NCBI GenBank assembly: GCA_032622095.1
Contig: CP136066.1
Coordinates: 8,889,784-8,953,783 of the forward strand
Source: Siphonodentalium dalli
Lineage: Eukaryota > Mollusca > Scaphopoda > Gadilida > Siphonodentaliidae
Direction: 5' to 3'
Length of the DNA stretch: 64,000 nt
Positions 22,816 through 33,200 of the stretch are shown piece after piece. Positions within the stretch are counted from its first letter, which is position 1; each line of letters begins with the position of its first letter. The notes under the pieces are model-generated. The model did not search any database. It was not told the DNA's origin and saw nothing but the letters and a program-made list of their open reading frames with translations. The translations under genes and the position numbers were made by a program.

Positions 22816-23260
22816 CGTTGTAATTCTCTTTGACTCGCTGTGACCACATCAGAGTCCATTCTGCGTCGTATTTTTTGCGGTTGAGCTCCAAACTGTTTCT
22901 CAGATGATCCCACATGACGTATGCTTCGAACTTCTTCTTGCAGTGTGGGTTTAACTCCATCAGCTTCGGGAACCATCTTTTCATAACATTGTATATGTCA
23001 AGTTTAATCAGCGCCAAGTCGATAAACTGGTTTGTCCAATCATCAGTTGTAGAGAACAAACACAGAACATGTTCACGTTGACTAGGATGTTCTATTTTAC
23101 ATCCTTCACAGTTTGCTGACACTTCCTTGCGAATAAGTTCTTGTAGTTCTTCAATCATAGCGTTGTTGAGTGTGTCCAAGATCAGGTTTAATCTCGGAGA
23201 AAAGTTTTGTGAACATTGGTATTCTTCATAGTAGTTCCATAGCTGTGATGTGAACTCCAT
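22802..23260 (-). CDS. Polinton-associated protein with Cys/His motif, unknown function
   Basis: 152 codons, intact, ATG at 23,260 two bases past the capsid gene stop. Around residues 50-67 it has CEGCKIEHPSQREHVLC, a Cys/His arrangement that looks like a small zinc-binding knuckle; I recall similar HPSQ-containing proteins next to capsid genes in other invertebrate Polinton-like loci, but this is memory rather than a search. The rest is helical and rich in charged residues. Position between the capsid gene and the protease suggests a late, virion-related role, which is inference. Confidence 0.65.
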   Translation of the reverse strand: MEFTSQLWNYYEEYQCSQNFSPRLNLILDTLNNAMIEELQELIRKEVSANCEGCKIEHPSQREHVLCLFSTTDDWTNQFIDLALIKLDIYNVMKRWFPKLMELNPHCKKKFEAYVMWDHLRNSLELNRKKYDAEWTLMWSQRVKENYNDADS

Positions 23261-23261
23261 C

Positions 23262-24566
23262 CTAATAGTCAGTAAGCACTTCTCTCAAAGCTGTGATCTC
23301 TATTTCACTGTCGAATTCAGCATACACCAAAACGTTGACGGCTGTAGTGAGAGCTGTCAAGAACTGAAGCTCCAAACGCAGGTTCCCTGTCTTTATAGGA
23401 CGTAGATGTCCCTCGTCGCTTCCTTGGTCCGGTGTCAAGTCGAAACCCCACAAACAATAACCATTCATATATTCTTTTAAATTAATGCCAATTGATTTGT
23501 TAACACCAAACATTCCTAAAGATTGATACAAAGATAAATATGATCTGAGACATTGTTTTGTTGCGAAGTTTGGTTCAAATGGACGGTTATGTATTGTATG
23601 ACCGTCTTGACTAACTTCCAATTTATTCAAACTGAAATGTTTGAAGTGGAATGGATTGGTACCCAAATCTCCATTCATATCTTTATTTTCGACCAACGCA
23701 ATAAAAAGTCTCTTTGGTAATTGTCCTTGAAATAAGTGGTCTTCAATTTTTTATCTAAGTCCAGTACTAATTGTGAAAGTTTTTATTTCTACTCGTCTGA
23801 TAGGTAGTTTCATTTTTGACTGGACAATTTCTTGATTTAATTTATTTGAGACAGCTGGAAAGAGACTAACTGTTCTGACATGGAACACTGCTGATTCGAA
23901 AACAATTTGTCCATCCTCGGAGCCAATGAGGCAAAATTTTGATGGTGATCTGTTTAATCTGATACGAATTTCAATTCCATTTGGTAAATATTTTTCTTGA
24001 AGAAACAGATCAGTGTGTAAGCGTCCACATAGTTCAACAAATTTACTACCACCGATCAAACTTTCTCTAGAAGTTAATCCAGCATTGCCACCACCTTTGG
24101 TATTCTCTTCAAATTGTTCTGCTGTATCGCCATACCACATTTCTAAATTTGCTAATTGATTATCTTTATATTCTGGAGAGTATCCCAACAGATTTTCGAA
24201 ATATGCTCGGTATGGGTAAGTGTCAGAATTCGAAGTTATCAATTTGTTGTTCAAGTAAACATCGATACTGCTGAACATGCTATGAAAGAAATTGTTAACA
24301 GGTGCTAATTCCGTACCAGCTCCCAAATTACTTCCATCTTTTTTTGGAATTTTGAATTTCACATAAAGATAAGATTGATTAATATCTGTCCACTTTTCGG
24401 TTTGAGATGGTATGACAAACTCTATCGGAGCAGAATTATTCAGCGGTGCAATCGGATGATTTTCGATCCACTGCGATTCTGACATTGTAGCCACCGTTGG
24501 TGGAACATGTGTTATATCAAGTTCCGATTTATTGCATTCGCATGATCCATTTACCATTTGAGCCAT
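23262..24566 (-). pseudogene. MCP: Major capsid protein, double jelly-roll type, one in-frame stop
   Basis: This belongs to the family often annotated in animal genomes as F54H12.2-like, shown in the literature to be the Polinton double-jelly-roll capsid protein. Visible signatures include ESQWIENHPIAPLNNSAPIE and the DVYLNNKLI strand early on, PYRAYFENLLGYS about a quarter of the way in, and near the C-terminus FDLTPDQG and NVLVYAEFDSEIEI. The frame is continuous over 434 codons except for a TAA at 23,751-23,753 (codon 272). The codons immediately after it still match family-like sequence (PKRLFIALVEN), so it is a point nonsense change, not a true end. The start ATG at 24,566 is three bases from the upstream gene stop. 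Confidence 0.9.
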
Positions 24567-24568
24567 GA

Positions 24569-24943
24569 TTAATCCAAAATATCAAGAGCTCGACTGCTAG
24601 GATGTTTTTTCGACTGACTTTTACGGCGTTTGACAGCTGAATGATTCATTTTTGAATTCGCTACTCGTTTTCTAGGTTTTTGTCTCGAGTTCAAAATTTG
24701 ATTTTTATCTTGTGTGCCAAAAGATTTTAAAGCTTTTTTACCTTCAGACATCAACGCTTCTTTCGGACTTTTACCTTGATTAATAATTTCATCTGCAACA
24801 CCAAAAGTGTGTTTTTTCGCAAGTTGTAAAGCTGTCCGACCAATCGGTTTTAGAAATGGTACAGCAGATCTCATAACTGATTTGAAAATTGAACCAATAC
24901 CGTTACCATATTGCCGTGGTACACCTCTATACACGGGAAACAT
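24569..24943 (-). CDS. Small basic virion-like protein
   Basis: 124 codons, intact, ATG at 24,943. The N-terminal half has hydrophobic amphipathic segments (MRSAVPFLKPIGRTALQLAK); the C-terminal third is very basic, with repeated KRR/RKR clusters (KPRKRVANSK, KRRKSQSKK). In adenoviruses and related elements such proteins condense DNA or act as minor core or cement proteins. Its place between the penton and major capsid genes fits a structural role. There is no specific family match I can assert. Confidence 0.6.
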   Translation of the reverse strand: MFPVYRGVPRQYGNGIGSIFKSVMRSAVPFLKPIGRTALQLAKKHTFGVADEIINQGKSPKEALMSEGKKALKSFGTQDKNQILNSRQKPRKRVANSKMNHSAVKRRKSQSKKHPSSRALDILD

Positions 24944-24949
24944 TGTTTT

Positions 24950-25802
24950 TTAGAACTCCTCTCGTTTTCTGAAATGCAGCTTCGCCAAAGACTTACCACC
25001 AATAAACTGAATTGATTTTCCTGTGTCGCCACTTATATTTACACTAATTTTGTCAAAGTATGACTTTGAAACTGGAACATAATGTAAATTTAAAAATTCA
25101 TGTTTTACATGTAATCCGTCGGTATCTCTTTTAATTCTGAAAGAAACAACTCGTAAAATTTGTACTTCAACATTTCCAACAATAGTGAAATCGGCAATAT
25201 CAGAATAAACAAACATTTGATTATGACCAACATTCAAATCTACACCAAACGGAAATCTATTATTTGAATAAAAATCTTCAGAATCGTTTTCAGTTTTGTA
25301 ACCCAACTTGTGCAAAAGACTTTGTGGTAATTCAATTCCTAGTTTTGTGATACTTACACTCTTGCGAATAATTTTCACACGTTTAGTAACTTTTGAGTAC
25401 TTGATGTGAAATCCGAATTCGTTTTGTATTGCTTCTCCAAGTGTTTCATCAATTACATCTTGCATTGTATCAAGTAAATCTGCCGCAGAGGAATACGAAC
25501 CTTCTCGTATCTGCATTTTAATTGCACGAACGCCATCAGGTCTCGTAAATATCTTTTCTTCAAAACGATTTTGAAGAACAGACAGTATTATTGCATCAGT
25601 TGTAATCAATTTGAATTTACACGAATCCCCTGTAACATTGTATGTTTCTGAAGGTATTATCAGTTCGACTAATGCAACTTCCCATTTTTTCTTTATCAAT
25701 TTGAATTGGTTTTGGTAATTGTACAGTAAAACAACATTGAGAATTGTTTGGATACATTACCATTGAACTGTCGCTCGGAATTGTAATGTAGAAAGAATTC
25801 AT
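24950..25802 (-). pseudogene. Minor capsid (penton-like) protein with a homopolymer frameshift
   Basis: The frame from ATG 25,802 begins MNSFYITIPSDSS and reads to about 25,690. The frame ending at 24,950 then carries WEVALVELIIPSETYNV, a signature of the Polinton penton-like single jelly-roll protein. The two pieces meet in an A6 run on the minus strand (25,685-25,690), where one extra base explains the shift. About 283 residues in all, the usual size. Its start overlaps the stop of the membrane-protein gene in an ATGA arrangement. A sequencing error in the homopolymer is as likely as a true mutation. Confidence 0.8.
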
Positions 25803-26062
25803 ACTTTCAAAATTTCTGCCAACTGATTTTTCAAATATTTCAAACGCGGTGTTGGTAAAATGTATCCCAAAGAACTACTGAGTAAAATTAACCACAGTTC
25901 GTTATTTTCACTTTGTAAACTTAAATGAACAATTGCTGTAGCGATTATACCAACAATTATAATAATTTGTGTAAAATATGTTACTTGATTTTTTGCAATT
26001 TTTTCTCCACAGAATTGAAATTGTGATGGAGCATCCAGACCAACTGAACCATTTTGAGACAT
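25799..26062 (-). CDS. Small membrane protein of the Polinton structural cluster
   Basis: 87 codons from the ATG at 26,062; the frame is open farther upstream but that part only shadows the integrase end. MSQNGSVGLDAPSQFQFC leads to a hydrophobic segment (QIIIIVGIIATAIVHLSL, about residues 33-50) and a second one (ELWLILLSSSLGYILP, about 55-70), so two membrane spans are likely. Small proteins of this shape with DAPSQ near the start neighbour the capsid genes in related elements as I remember them. Function unknown; a virion or egress membrane role is speculation. Confidence 0.7.
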   Translation of the reverse strand: MSQNGSVGLDAPSQFQFCGEKIAKNQVTYFTQIIIIVGIIATAIVHLSLQSENNELWLILLSSSLGYILPTPRLKYLKNQLAEILKV

Positions 26063-26072
26063 GTTAAAAGTT

Positions 26073-27167
26073 TTATACCAAATTTGTGGCAGGAATCCAA
26101 CTGTCAAATTTTTTAGGATAACAAGCCCAATGAACTTTAATTTCTCTAACTGATTTACCAGCAACTTGTCTTGAACGTTTACCAACAACTGATTCAATTT
26201 CGTAAACTTTATTATCTTTTATATGTTGAATTTCTTTACCATAAAATGATCCTGCGATGTTTTCACCATCTAAATCTACTAATTTGTAAGTTAATGGTGT
26301 ACTTTTACAAACTCTACTAATTTTGAAAATTTCTTTTGTCCAATTTGGAAGATATCCTTTATCAAAAGTTCTCTTTGTTTTATTTATTCTAACAAAATCT
26401 CCAACTTTCAAGATCTTATCTTTTTTCGTTTTAAACTTTCCATAAAGATTTCTGGAAACTTCAATTTCATTTTCTCGAGTTACTAAAACTGGTGCCATCT
26501 TAATACTTCTATGAAAACTTTTGTTGTAAGAATTCACAAAATCGTGCAAAACATCATTGTATTTCAAAGTTTGATTATGTGTAAAATATTTCCACATCTT
26601 TGTTTTCAATGTCCGTTGAAAACGTTCAACTATACTTGCTTTTGTCTCTGGATTCTCTGTTGAGAAAAAATGAATTTTCTTAGATTTCAAAAATTGTAAA
26701 AATAATTTATTTTTGAATTCTGAACCTTTGTCAGATTGAAATGAAACTGGTTTTCGTTTTGATGATTTGAGAATTTTCTGAATTGTTTTAACTAAAGTTT
26801 TACCAGTTTTGTCTTTAATTTTTTCAACCCATGCAAATTTTGAGAACACATCAATAACACAAAGTAAATATCTGTAATTGTCATTGTGCTTTTGCAAAGT
26901 TTGCAAATCTGCCAAATCAGCTTGCCACTGAATATCAATTCCTGCAACAATAGTTTTACGTCTGCGAAATTTCCGAACAATTGGTTTGTGCAAAGTGTAT
27001 GTTTTTTGCCATTGTAACCATTTTTTAACTTCTGAAAGTTTAATTTTGTTATTTGTTTCTTACGCATTTTAAAAAAGTTGATTTGCTCCACTGAAACCAC
27101 CAACTTCTTTTGGATTGTAGTAAATTTCAGTTAGAAGTTTGTCAAATTTTATGTAAGTGGGGCCCAT
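26073..27167 (-). pseudogene. INT: Retrovirus-like integrase (rve) with two compensating frameshifts
   Basis: The long frame (26,073-26,993) holds the DDE core: DIQWQADLADL (first Asp), FQSDKGSEF (second Asp) and ETKASIVERFQRTLK (Glu 35 residues on). It ends in a chromo-like segment, VREIKVHWACYPKKFDSWIP. The N-terminus starts at ATG 27,167, overlapping the upstream gene by 19 bases, and reads IYYNPKEVGGFSGANQLF before a stop. The middle (about 27,040-27,075) is in another frame, reading KMRKKQITKL. Shifts lie at the T6 run near 27,071-27,076 and at about 27,040-27,047; they cancel, so the core is back in the starting frame. The enzyme would insert the element and create target duplications. 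Confidence 0.85.
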
Positions 27168-27871
27168 CCTTTCAAAATAGATTTTCTGGTTTTAGGAAAA
27201 CTTTGAGGTGTGAAAATATCAACTGAACGTTTTCTTGACTTGCCACTGCTAGGAGTTGCATGAGGTGTATGAAACTCATCACCAGTGTGACCTTCTTTTA
27301 AATGTCTTTGTATCCACAACCATCGATTCCTGTTACCTACATAATCTTGTGGTACATTAAGTTCCCCCAATCCACGTAGGAATGTTTCATAACCAACTGG
27401 GTCAAAACCTTTTCGGTGACGAACAACATCGTTTATCAAATCAATTATATTTGATCCAGTAACTGTTTCTGTACCATAAATTAATTGTCCACGATCATCC
27501 CATCTAAGTTTAGGATTAGTTGACAACAATGTTAAAATTTGTTGTGCTTTACCACGAAGTTTAGATGGCACACTTTCCAATATTTGTTCACTCATTTTCC
27601 CAAAGTTTTCAGATAACTTTTGTTCAGGTAAACTGAATTTTGAATTTAAAGATTTTTGTGAAGTTTTCAATTTGTACAAATTTTCTCCAAATAACTGTGA
27701 CTTTTCTGATTCAGAAATATTTTTATCATAAACTGATTTCAATTCTTTGTAAGAATCTGAAACATTTGAAATTGCAGGATCAGGAGATAATTGAGGTTTA
27801 TTCATTTCTGACATTTTCCATTGTTTGAAATCTTCCAACATTCTGAATGGTACAATAACCATTTTCTTCAT
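27149..27871 (-). CDS. Conserved Polinton-associated protein, unknown function
   Basis: 240 codons, intact. A coiled or disordered N-terminal half with many Lys/Ser/Glu leads to a more conserved-looking block, RWDDRGQLIYG then GSNIIDLINDVVRHRKGFDP and ETFLRGLGELNVPQDYVGN (about residues 125-185). It closes with a basic, Ser/Pro-rich tail. I recall proteins with this central block in other animal Polinton-like loci, but have no name for it. Located upstream of and overlapping the integrase start. Confidence 0.65.
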   Translation of the reverse strand: MKKMVIVPFRMLEDFKQWKMSEMNKPQLSPDPAISNVSDSYKELKSVYDKNISESEKSQLFGENLYKLKTSQKSLNSKFSLPEQKLSENFGKMSEQILESVPSKLRGKAQQILTLLSTNPKLRWDDRGQLIYGTETVTGSNIIDLINDVVRHRKGFDPVGYETFLRGLGELNVPQDYVGNRNRWLWIQRHLKEGHTGDEFHTPHATPSSGKSRKRSVDIFTPQSFPKTRKSILKGWAPLT

Positions 27872-27884
27872 ATTTATTTGAGAT

Positions 27885-28253
27885 TTAGTTTTTCAAAATA
27901 TTGTTAACAACTGCACCTAATGTTTTGCTAATCAATGGAGCAAGAAATAATAATGGTAAAAAGCCACCTTTTTTATTCAAAATTTTCTTCTTTTGTTGCA
28001 AAGGTTTGTTCTTGTCTGCAAGATATCTGATATGTTTACGCTTCGAATGTAACTTGCGGTTCTGAGCTTCATTCAGTTTTACATTACCTTTTAAAAGATT
28101 TTGACAACATTCTGAAATGCAATCCATCACTTGTTTCGGAGCATGGTTGATCATTTTCTGTTTATATGCAGATGGAACTTTACTCATTGCAACAATCAAC
28201 TCACCATATTTTTTTATCAGCGGTGCTTTCCTGCTCTTAGTTTTTGAAGGCAT
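27885..28253 (-). CDS. Basic protein with hydrophobic GGFLP segment, pX/pVI-like
   Basis: 122 codons from the ATG at 28,253; the frame also opens at a GTG two codons earlier, which I reject. Strongly basic throughout (KTKSRK, KRKHIRYLADK, KKKILNKK), then a C-terminal hydrophobic stretch KGGFLPLLFLAPLISKTLG. This basic-then-GGFL layout recalls adenovirus minor core proteins that are cut by the viral protease. That parallel is suggestive only. The next gene upstream has a similar QRGGSGFLGG segment, so the two may be distant paralogues. Confidence 0.6.
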   Translation of the reverse strand: MPSKTKSRKAPLIKKYGELIVAMSKVPSAYKQKMINHAPKQVMDCISECCQNLLKGNVKLNEAQNRKLHSKRKHIRYLADKNKPLQQKKKILNKKGGFLPLLFLAPLISKTLGAVVNNILKN

Positions 28254-28309
28254 CTTCACAGTCTAAGTAGTTGTTTCAAAATGAGCAGAAAAATTATATG
28301 CTTCATCTT

Positions 28310-28882
28310 TTATCTTTTCTGATTGAACCATTCTAAAGCTTCGAATGCAGATTTCGATGCATCAGTCAACGGCATAAATTTTGAAAATTCAAGATCAGTA
28401 ACTGGTTTTTTTTGCAACGGTTGATGTTGAGGGTTCTGCTTAGAAGGTATAGGTGTAAATTTAGAATGTTGATTTTGTTGAGTTTGCATTGGTGTAAACT
28501 TTGAATGATTTAGAGAAAGCTTTGTTTTACGTTTAGATTCTTTTTGACTACCCCTTTGTTGTGTTTGCATCAGTGTAATCTTTGAATGTTTTGGAGAAAC
28601 CTTTGATTTACTTTTAGATTGTCTACCAGTTTGTTCAAATGAATTATTCAAAAGACTTCTAATTAAAACTCCTCCAAGGAACCCACTACCACCTCGTTGT
28701 AAAATTAATTTGCGTTTTGTTTCCATATCAGTTGATCGATCAGAGATTTTTTTAAGAACATTTTTATTTCTCTGAAAAAACTTTTTTGTCTGTGATGGTA
28801 ATTTCCAATCATTTTCAAGAAATAATTCAGCTGCAAAAGTGAAGAAATTTATAATTTGTGACAGTTCATCATGACTAAACAT
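28310..28882 (-). CDS. Basic protein with QRGGSGFLGG segment and Gln-rich repeats
   Basis: 190 codons, intact, ATG at 28,882. Residues 1-60 are an ordinary helical domain; KRKLILQRGGSGFLGGVLIR (about 62-81) matches the hydrophobic segment layout of the neighbouring protein. The second half is low-complexity and basic, with three imperfect repeats of the type HSKFTPMQTQQ, which look like internal duplications. A DNA-binding or virion core role is possible; no family assigned. Confidence 0.55.
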   Translation of the reverse strand: MFSHDELSQIINFFTFAAELFLENDWKLPSQTKKFFQRNKNVLKKISDRSTDMETKRKLILQRGGSGFLGGVLIRSLLNNSFEQTGRQSKSKSKVSPKHSKITLMQTQQRGSQKESKRKTKLSLNHSKFTPMQTQQNQHSKFTPIPSKQNPQHQPLQKKPVTDLEFSKFMPLTDASKSAFEALEWFNQKR

Positions 28883-28932
28883 GACGACATGACGACATGG
28901 TTCTAAAATGAGAAAAGTAACAACAACTGAAT

Positions 28933-29582
28933 TTATACTTTTGAATAAATGACAGGACCTCGGTCATTAGCTGTCAACCATTTATGGAAAATATCAGTTC
29001 TTATTCGCAAATAATTTTCTGTTCTAGGATGCAAATCTACTAAAATATATCCATGATTTATTGAAGTTGCATATTCGTATGCTTGTTTCAAATGATTGGT
29101 TTGCATTTGATGAGACAAAACTTTTATTTGATTTTTATCTCGAACGCTTTGAAATAAAACCATGTAGTGTGCATTCAGACTTATAGTTCTGCTACTTTTT
29201 GATTTTTGGAACATGTTTTGAGTAATGTAAATTATTGAAGCATTTCGATGGTGACCTTTTCTAGTAAACCAAAGTATTATTTTGTCTTCATCTTGTTCCC
29301 CCATCATGTCATCGAAAACAACAAGATGAGGAAATGATTTATCTGATACAATTTCCTCATCATCGTCTGGAATACCATCGATAAACTCAACGTTATCAAT
29401 TTCTTTTATACGATTGTATGTGTCTTGCCATTCTTTGTAACACCAAACTATTTTCTTTGGTGGTGTTTGGAATAAATCGTGTTAAATTCAATAACTTTTT
29501 TAACAAATTCTGTTTTACCTGATCCACTAGGTCCGCTGATAAAGAAATTACACGGAAGTTGGAAAAGTAAAGATTCTTCCAT
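28933..29582 (-). pseudogene. ATP: FtsK/HerA-type genome-packaging ATPase, frameshifted
   Basis: From ATG 29,582 the frame reads into FFISGPSGSGKTEFVKK, a textbook Walker A, and hits a stop at 29,448-29,450. The sequence continues in another frame as IVWCYKEWQDTYNRI, then HLVVFDDMMGEQ (Walker B) and IIYITQNMF, the sensor-like strand, ending at 28,933. One indel at about 29,450-29,470 explains this. The ~216-residue size is normal for the packaging ATPases of Polintons and related double-jelly-roll viruses, which pump DNA into the capsid. As it stands, Walker A and Walker B are on separate frames, so no functional product is expected. Confidence 0.88.
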
Positions 29583-29615
29583 GTTGTCACTTTGATGTCT
29601 AATCAGAGAGTGAAC

Positions 29616-30257
29616 TTAACGACGTGTGAATTTAGTTTTTAAACAGAAATCTCCATAGCTGTAAATATTTCCAAACATTTCAATAATCCAAGTATTATAG
29701 TCTTCTATTCTTCTGTTTGTTCTGTAAACAAAAAAATCATTTCCTATAATGTTTTTAATTTTTGCATATGTCGACATTTTTTTTGTTAACAAATACCCAT
29801 AGATCCTAGGAACTGATTTAAAGGTTCCCCTAGCAAGAGGATAATTATCTTCATACTTTATATAATGAATATAGTCATGTTCATCAAAAGTTTCTAAATC
29901 TAAATGGTGTTCATCACCACCAAATATCCAAAAATCAGATATTCTTTCAATGAGAAAAAATGATTTGAATTTAATAAATGATTCAATATATTTTTGAGAG
30001 AAATGAGAAAATATACTTGTCTCAAGATAGTCCAATCTCTGTAAACATTCGTCGACATCACAGCATCGTAGTATTGCTTCCTTTTCTCTTTCAAACCAGA
30101 CTTCTTGTAATTCCTTCTTTATCTCTGGAATAAGTGTTGACTGTGCCACCAAATATCCATAAATCTTCTCAGCAATTTCTGGAGGTACTACTCCTGTCAA
30201 CATCTTGACATGAAATGACTCAACATCTCCATCCGTATGGATATGTGTGAATACCAT
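29616..30257 (-). CDS. Unrecognised Polinton protein
   Basis: 213 codons from the first ATG (30,257), intact. It is acidic, aromatic-rich and without membrane segments; visible stretches include PEIAEKIYGYLVAQ and ISDFWIFGGDEHHLDLETFDEHDYI. It overlaps the end of polB by 38 bases and ends 34 bases before the ATPase start. I do not recognise it. Being intact between two broken genes, it may be shorter-lived luck rather than selection. Confidence 0.55.
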   Translation of the reverse strand: MVFTHIHTDGDVESFHVKMLTGVVPPEIAEKIYGYLVAQSTLIPEIKKELQEVWFEREKEAILRCCDVDECLQRLDYLETSIFSHFSQKYIESFIKFKSFFLIERISDFWIFGGDEHHLDLETFDEHDYIHYIKYEDNYPLARGTFKSVPRIYGYLLTKKMSTYAKIKNIIGNDFFVYRTNRRIEDYNTWIIEMFGNIYSYGDFCLKTKFTRR

Positions 30258-33200
30258 TGACGAGTTTTCGTTTTGTGTACACCGATCTGAAAGTTTTGGT
30301 TTGACACTCACTAATCAGTTGATGGTACTTTTGTCTTTTAATTCTGGAAGGATACTCAACAACAGTTTTGAAATTTTCACGATCATTAACACATTGTACC
30401 ATTGTTTCAAAATTAACTTTTTGACTTGTGCTGTAATCAAGAGTGATACCTTTTACCTTACATTTGGTGTATCTTCTCCCATCTTTGATGTATTCATATC
30501 CGTAGTTCTTTGGCCCAAGTCCAACAAATTTGACAATCTTTGCATCTGGATGTTCGTCGCTCCATTTCCCCAATCTTCCTTCGATAGTTTTAATGTTCTT
30601 CTTTGATGGATCACTGACATACATACAGCTCTCTGTATCAAAATACAGCACTCTATCTCCAAGTTTTTTAAAAACTTTATACAATTGTAATCTTGCATAC
30701 GCTGTAACAAAAGAAGCAACAACAACATTTGCTGAATGATGAGGTTCAATATTATCTAAAATATCAACATAATTTACCAGAATGAATTTGTCACCATCAA
30801 GAAGTGTAACATTTTGAACAATTATATTGTTACTAGTAAGCAATTCAAAATAACGTGATGGCTTATCCACATACTCTGTTTTTGACATAAGATTTCTTTG
30901 TGCATTCTTACCCCATATACAATTAATCATAATTTTAGATATTTGGCGTTTTCCTGGATTCTTCTCGATGTTCTCCAATTTTATACCCTCAGCTGCATAA
31001 TAATCCTATACAAACTTTTGCTTCTGTTCTTCTGTCTCAACACCAAATGGATAGCCACTACATTCCTGTTTGATCTTTAGATGTTTGTCGATATAGGATT
31101 TGTATATTTCATCTGTCCAATCTGTCCAATGCCAAATTTGGTACACATCAAGTATTTTGTAGCCAACATCCATTGCTTTGAATAATTATGGCGTGGTCCA
31201 CACTCCGGTTATAGCTCGATCTTCTTCTGAATGGTTACATGTCTCGTCCTCATTGATGGCACAAGTGTTGCACTTAGTAAAAACCATTTTCTTGTTACAA
31301 TGAATCGGTAGAACTGGAATATACAATTTCGATGGTGGTAAAATTGTACATTTAACAAGTCCCGCATAGTCTTTTTTATTGTTTTCTTGATCGATCTGCT
31401 CTTGGCTCAAAATTTTCTGGATGTCCAACAGGGTAGAATTTATATTTGTTGCAAAATGGATACAACGAACAGACATCGATGAACTTGATTTCTTTTGTGG
31501 AATCTTGATCAATTTCCTCGTACAATTTGATGGCATTTGTACGTCCACCAAACAATGCTTCTCTTGGCAAAATGGGGTCTCGATGTTTGTAGAAAGATTC
31601 CATTTGTTGTTTGAATTTCACATCCGATTTCATTCTTTCGTCGATCTGATGCCCCCAAATTGATTCAACTCTGTAACCAAGACTTTCCAGTTCATCTTTC
31701 TTCTGTTGAGTTCTTGTATATAATTCTTCCATGGTGAGCATCGTATAGGGATTCTTGTATTGTCTGTTGTTGTAACATTTTGGACATCCATGAAACAGAC
31801 ATCCATTCATCTCAAAAACTGTTCTTGTGGCTTCCTCATATCCATCGACGTAGTGCCCACCAATCTTGATTTCTCCTCCATTCAAAGCATGCTTAATTGT
31901 TATCATACGTGACAATGATAGATGTTGAAGCCAACGTATCGCTTTCATGGAATAGTTTTTAGCACATGGGTATCCACCATCTGGAATGATTCCAATTGTT
32001 TTCTCTGGCATTGAATTCTTCCTCCATGCCAAATTGCAAACTTGCGCCAATGTTATTGACTCAATGAACGGGTCAATCTGTTCTGTTTCCAATATGTATT
32101 TCCTGAAATTTCCACATCCATGGCGAAGAATATCCACGTCTGATTTGCAGTACTTCTCCATCTCTTCTTGGAAGTTGAATATCACGTAATTTTCTATTTT
32201 CTCATTGTACCATTCAAAGAATTTCTCTCGATTTTCCACGCTCATCATGTCTGGTTTATAGTAATCAGAAGCCAAGTAAGGTCCAATGTAATTTTGAAAC
32301 TTTGGTGAATTCGCCCAATGTGGAAAGTGTCCTTTCGCCATCTCATTCAGCTGAAAAGTTTGTGGAAACTTTGAAAGCGGCATCATCAGAAAACTCAGAG
32401 AATCAATAACTTTCACGCTGTTGCATTTTAAACTGAGAATTTTGTTTCCATTCATGATCAGTTCTGGTTTATGAATTCCACTTTGTATGAGTGCTTGAAG
32501 TAGAAACTGTGCATCGTATCCCTGAGCATTATGTGCTATTGCAACACATCCTTTGTGATCTTGGTGGAATAACCAGTTTGTGAAGTCTGTTAAAACGTTG
32601 TCACCCTTGAATACCAATTCTCTGGAATCCGGTCCGCATGTTTCACATTTTTCTTCGATTGGTTTGCACATGCAATCTCCACAAGCGGTATGTGCAACAC
32701 AGAAGTTTGGAATATGAACACCTGTGTCTTGTCTGCATTCAAAGTCAAAGAATACATATGGAATCTTTGCAGGTTTCTTTTCCGGTGATTCATATTTTGG
32801 AATGTAGCACCTGTGATCTGCTTCAACGATTTCTTTGCAATGTTTGCATTTCTTCAACCCCGCACATATATGTCTGCTTGATTTATTGGTGAGAATTTCT
32901 TCATCACAATTGTTGCATAGTTGAACCAAATCACATATTTTTCTTTTCTGTTTTCCTTCCGTCTTCAAATGGTTGTCGAAACAAGATTTACTTCTGAATG
33001 ATCGTCGACACGTTCTACACTTCACCCAATTTGTGAAATTACACTGTGTCAATGACCAGCATGCACAAACAAATCTGCATCGATGATCGCCACGACTTTT
33101 GAATCCAATGTCACAGAATTCGCAGTAGTAGCTGGTGCCTAGAAATCCTTTGATTGATGTTATGGTGTCGAAGTGATTGTTGTTGTAGTAGATGTGTACA

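Noticed and set aside
29396-29590. 64-codon frame over the ATPase start
   Set aside because: It is the third frame of the same DNA; the Walker A motif is in the frame beginning at 29,582.
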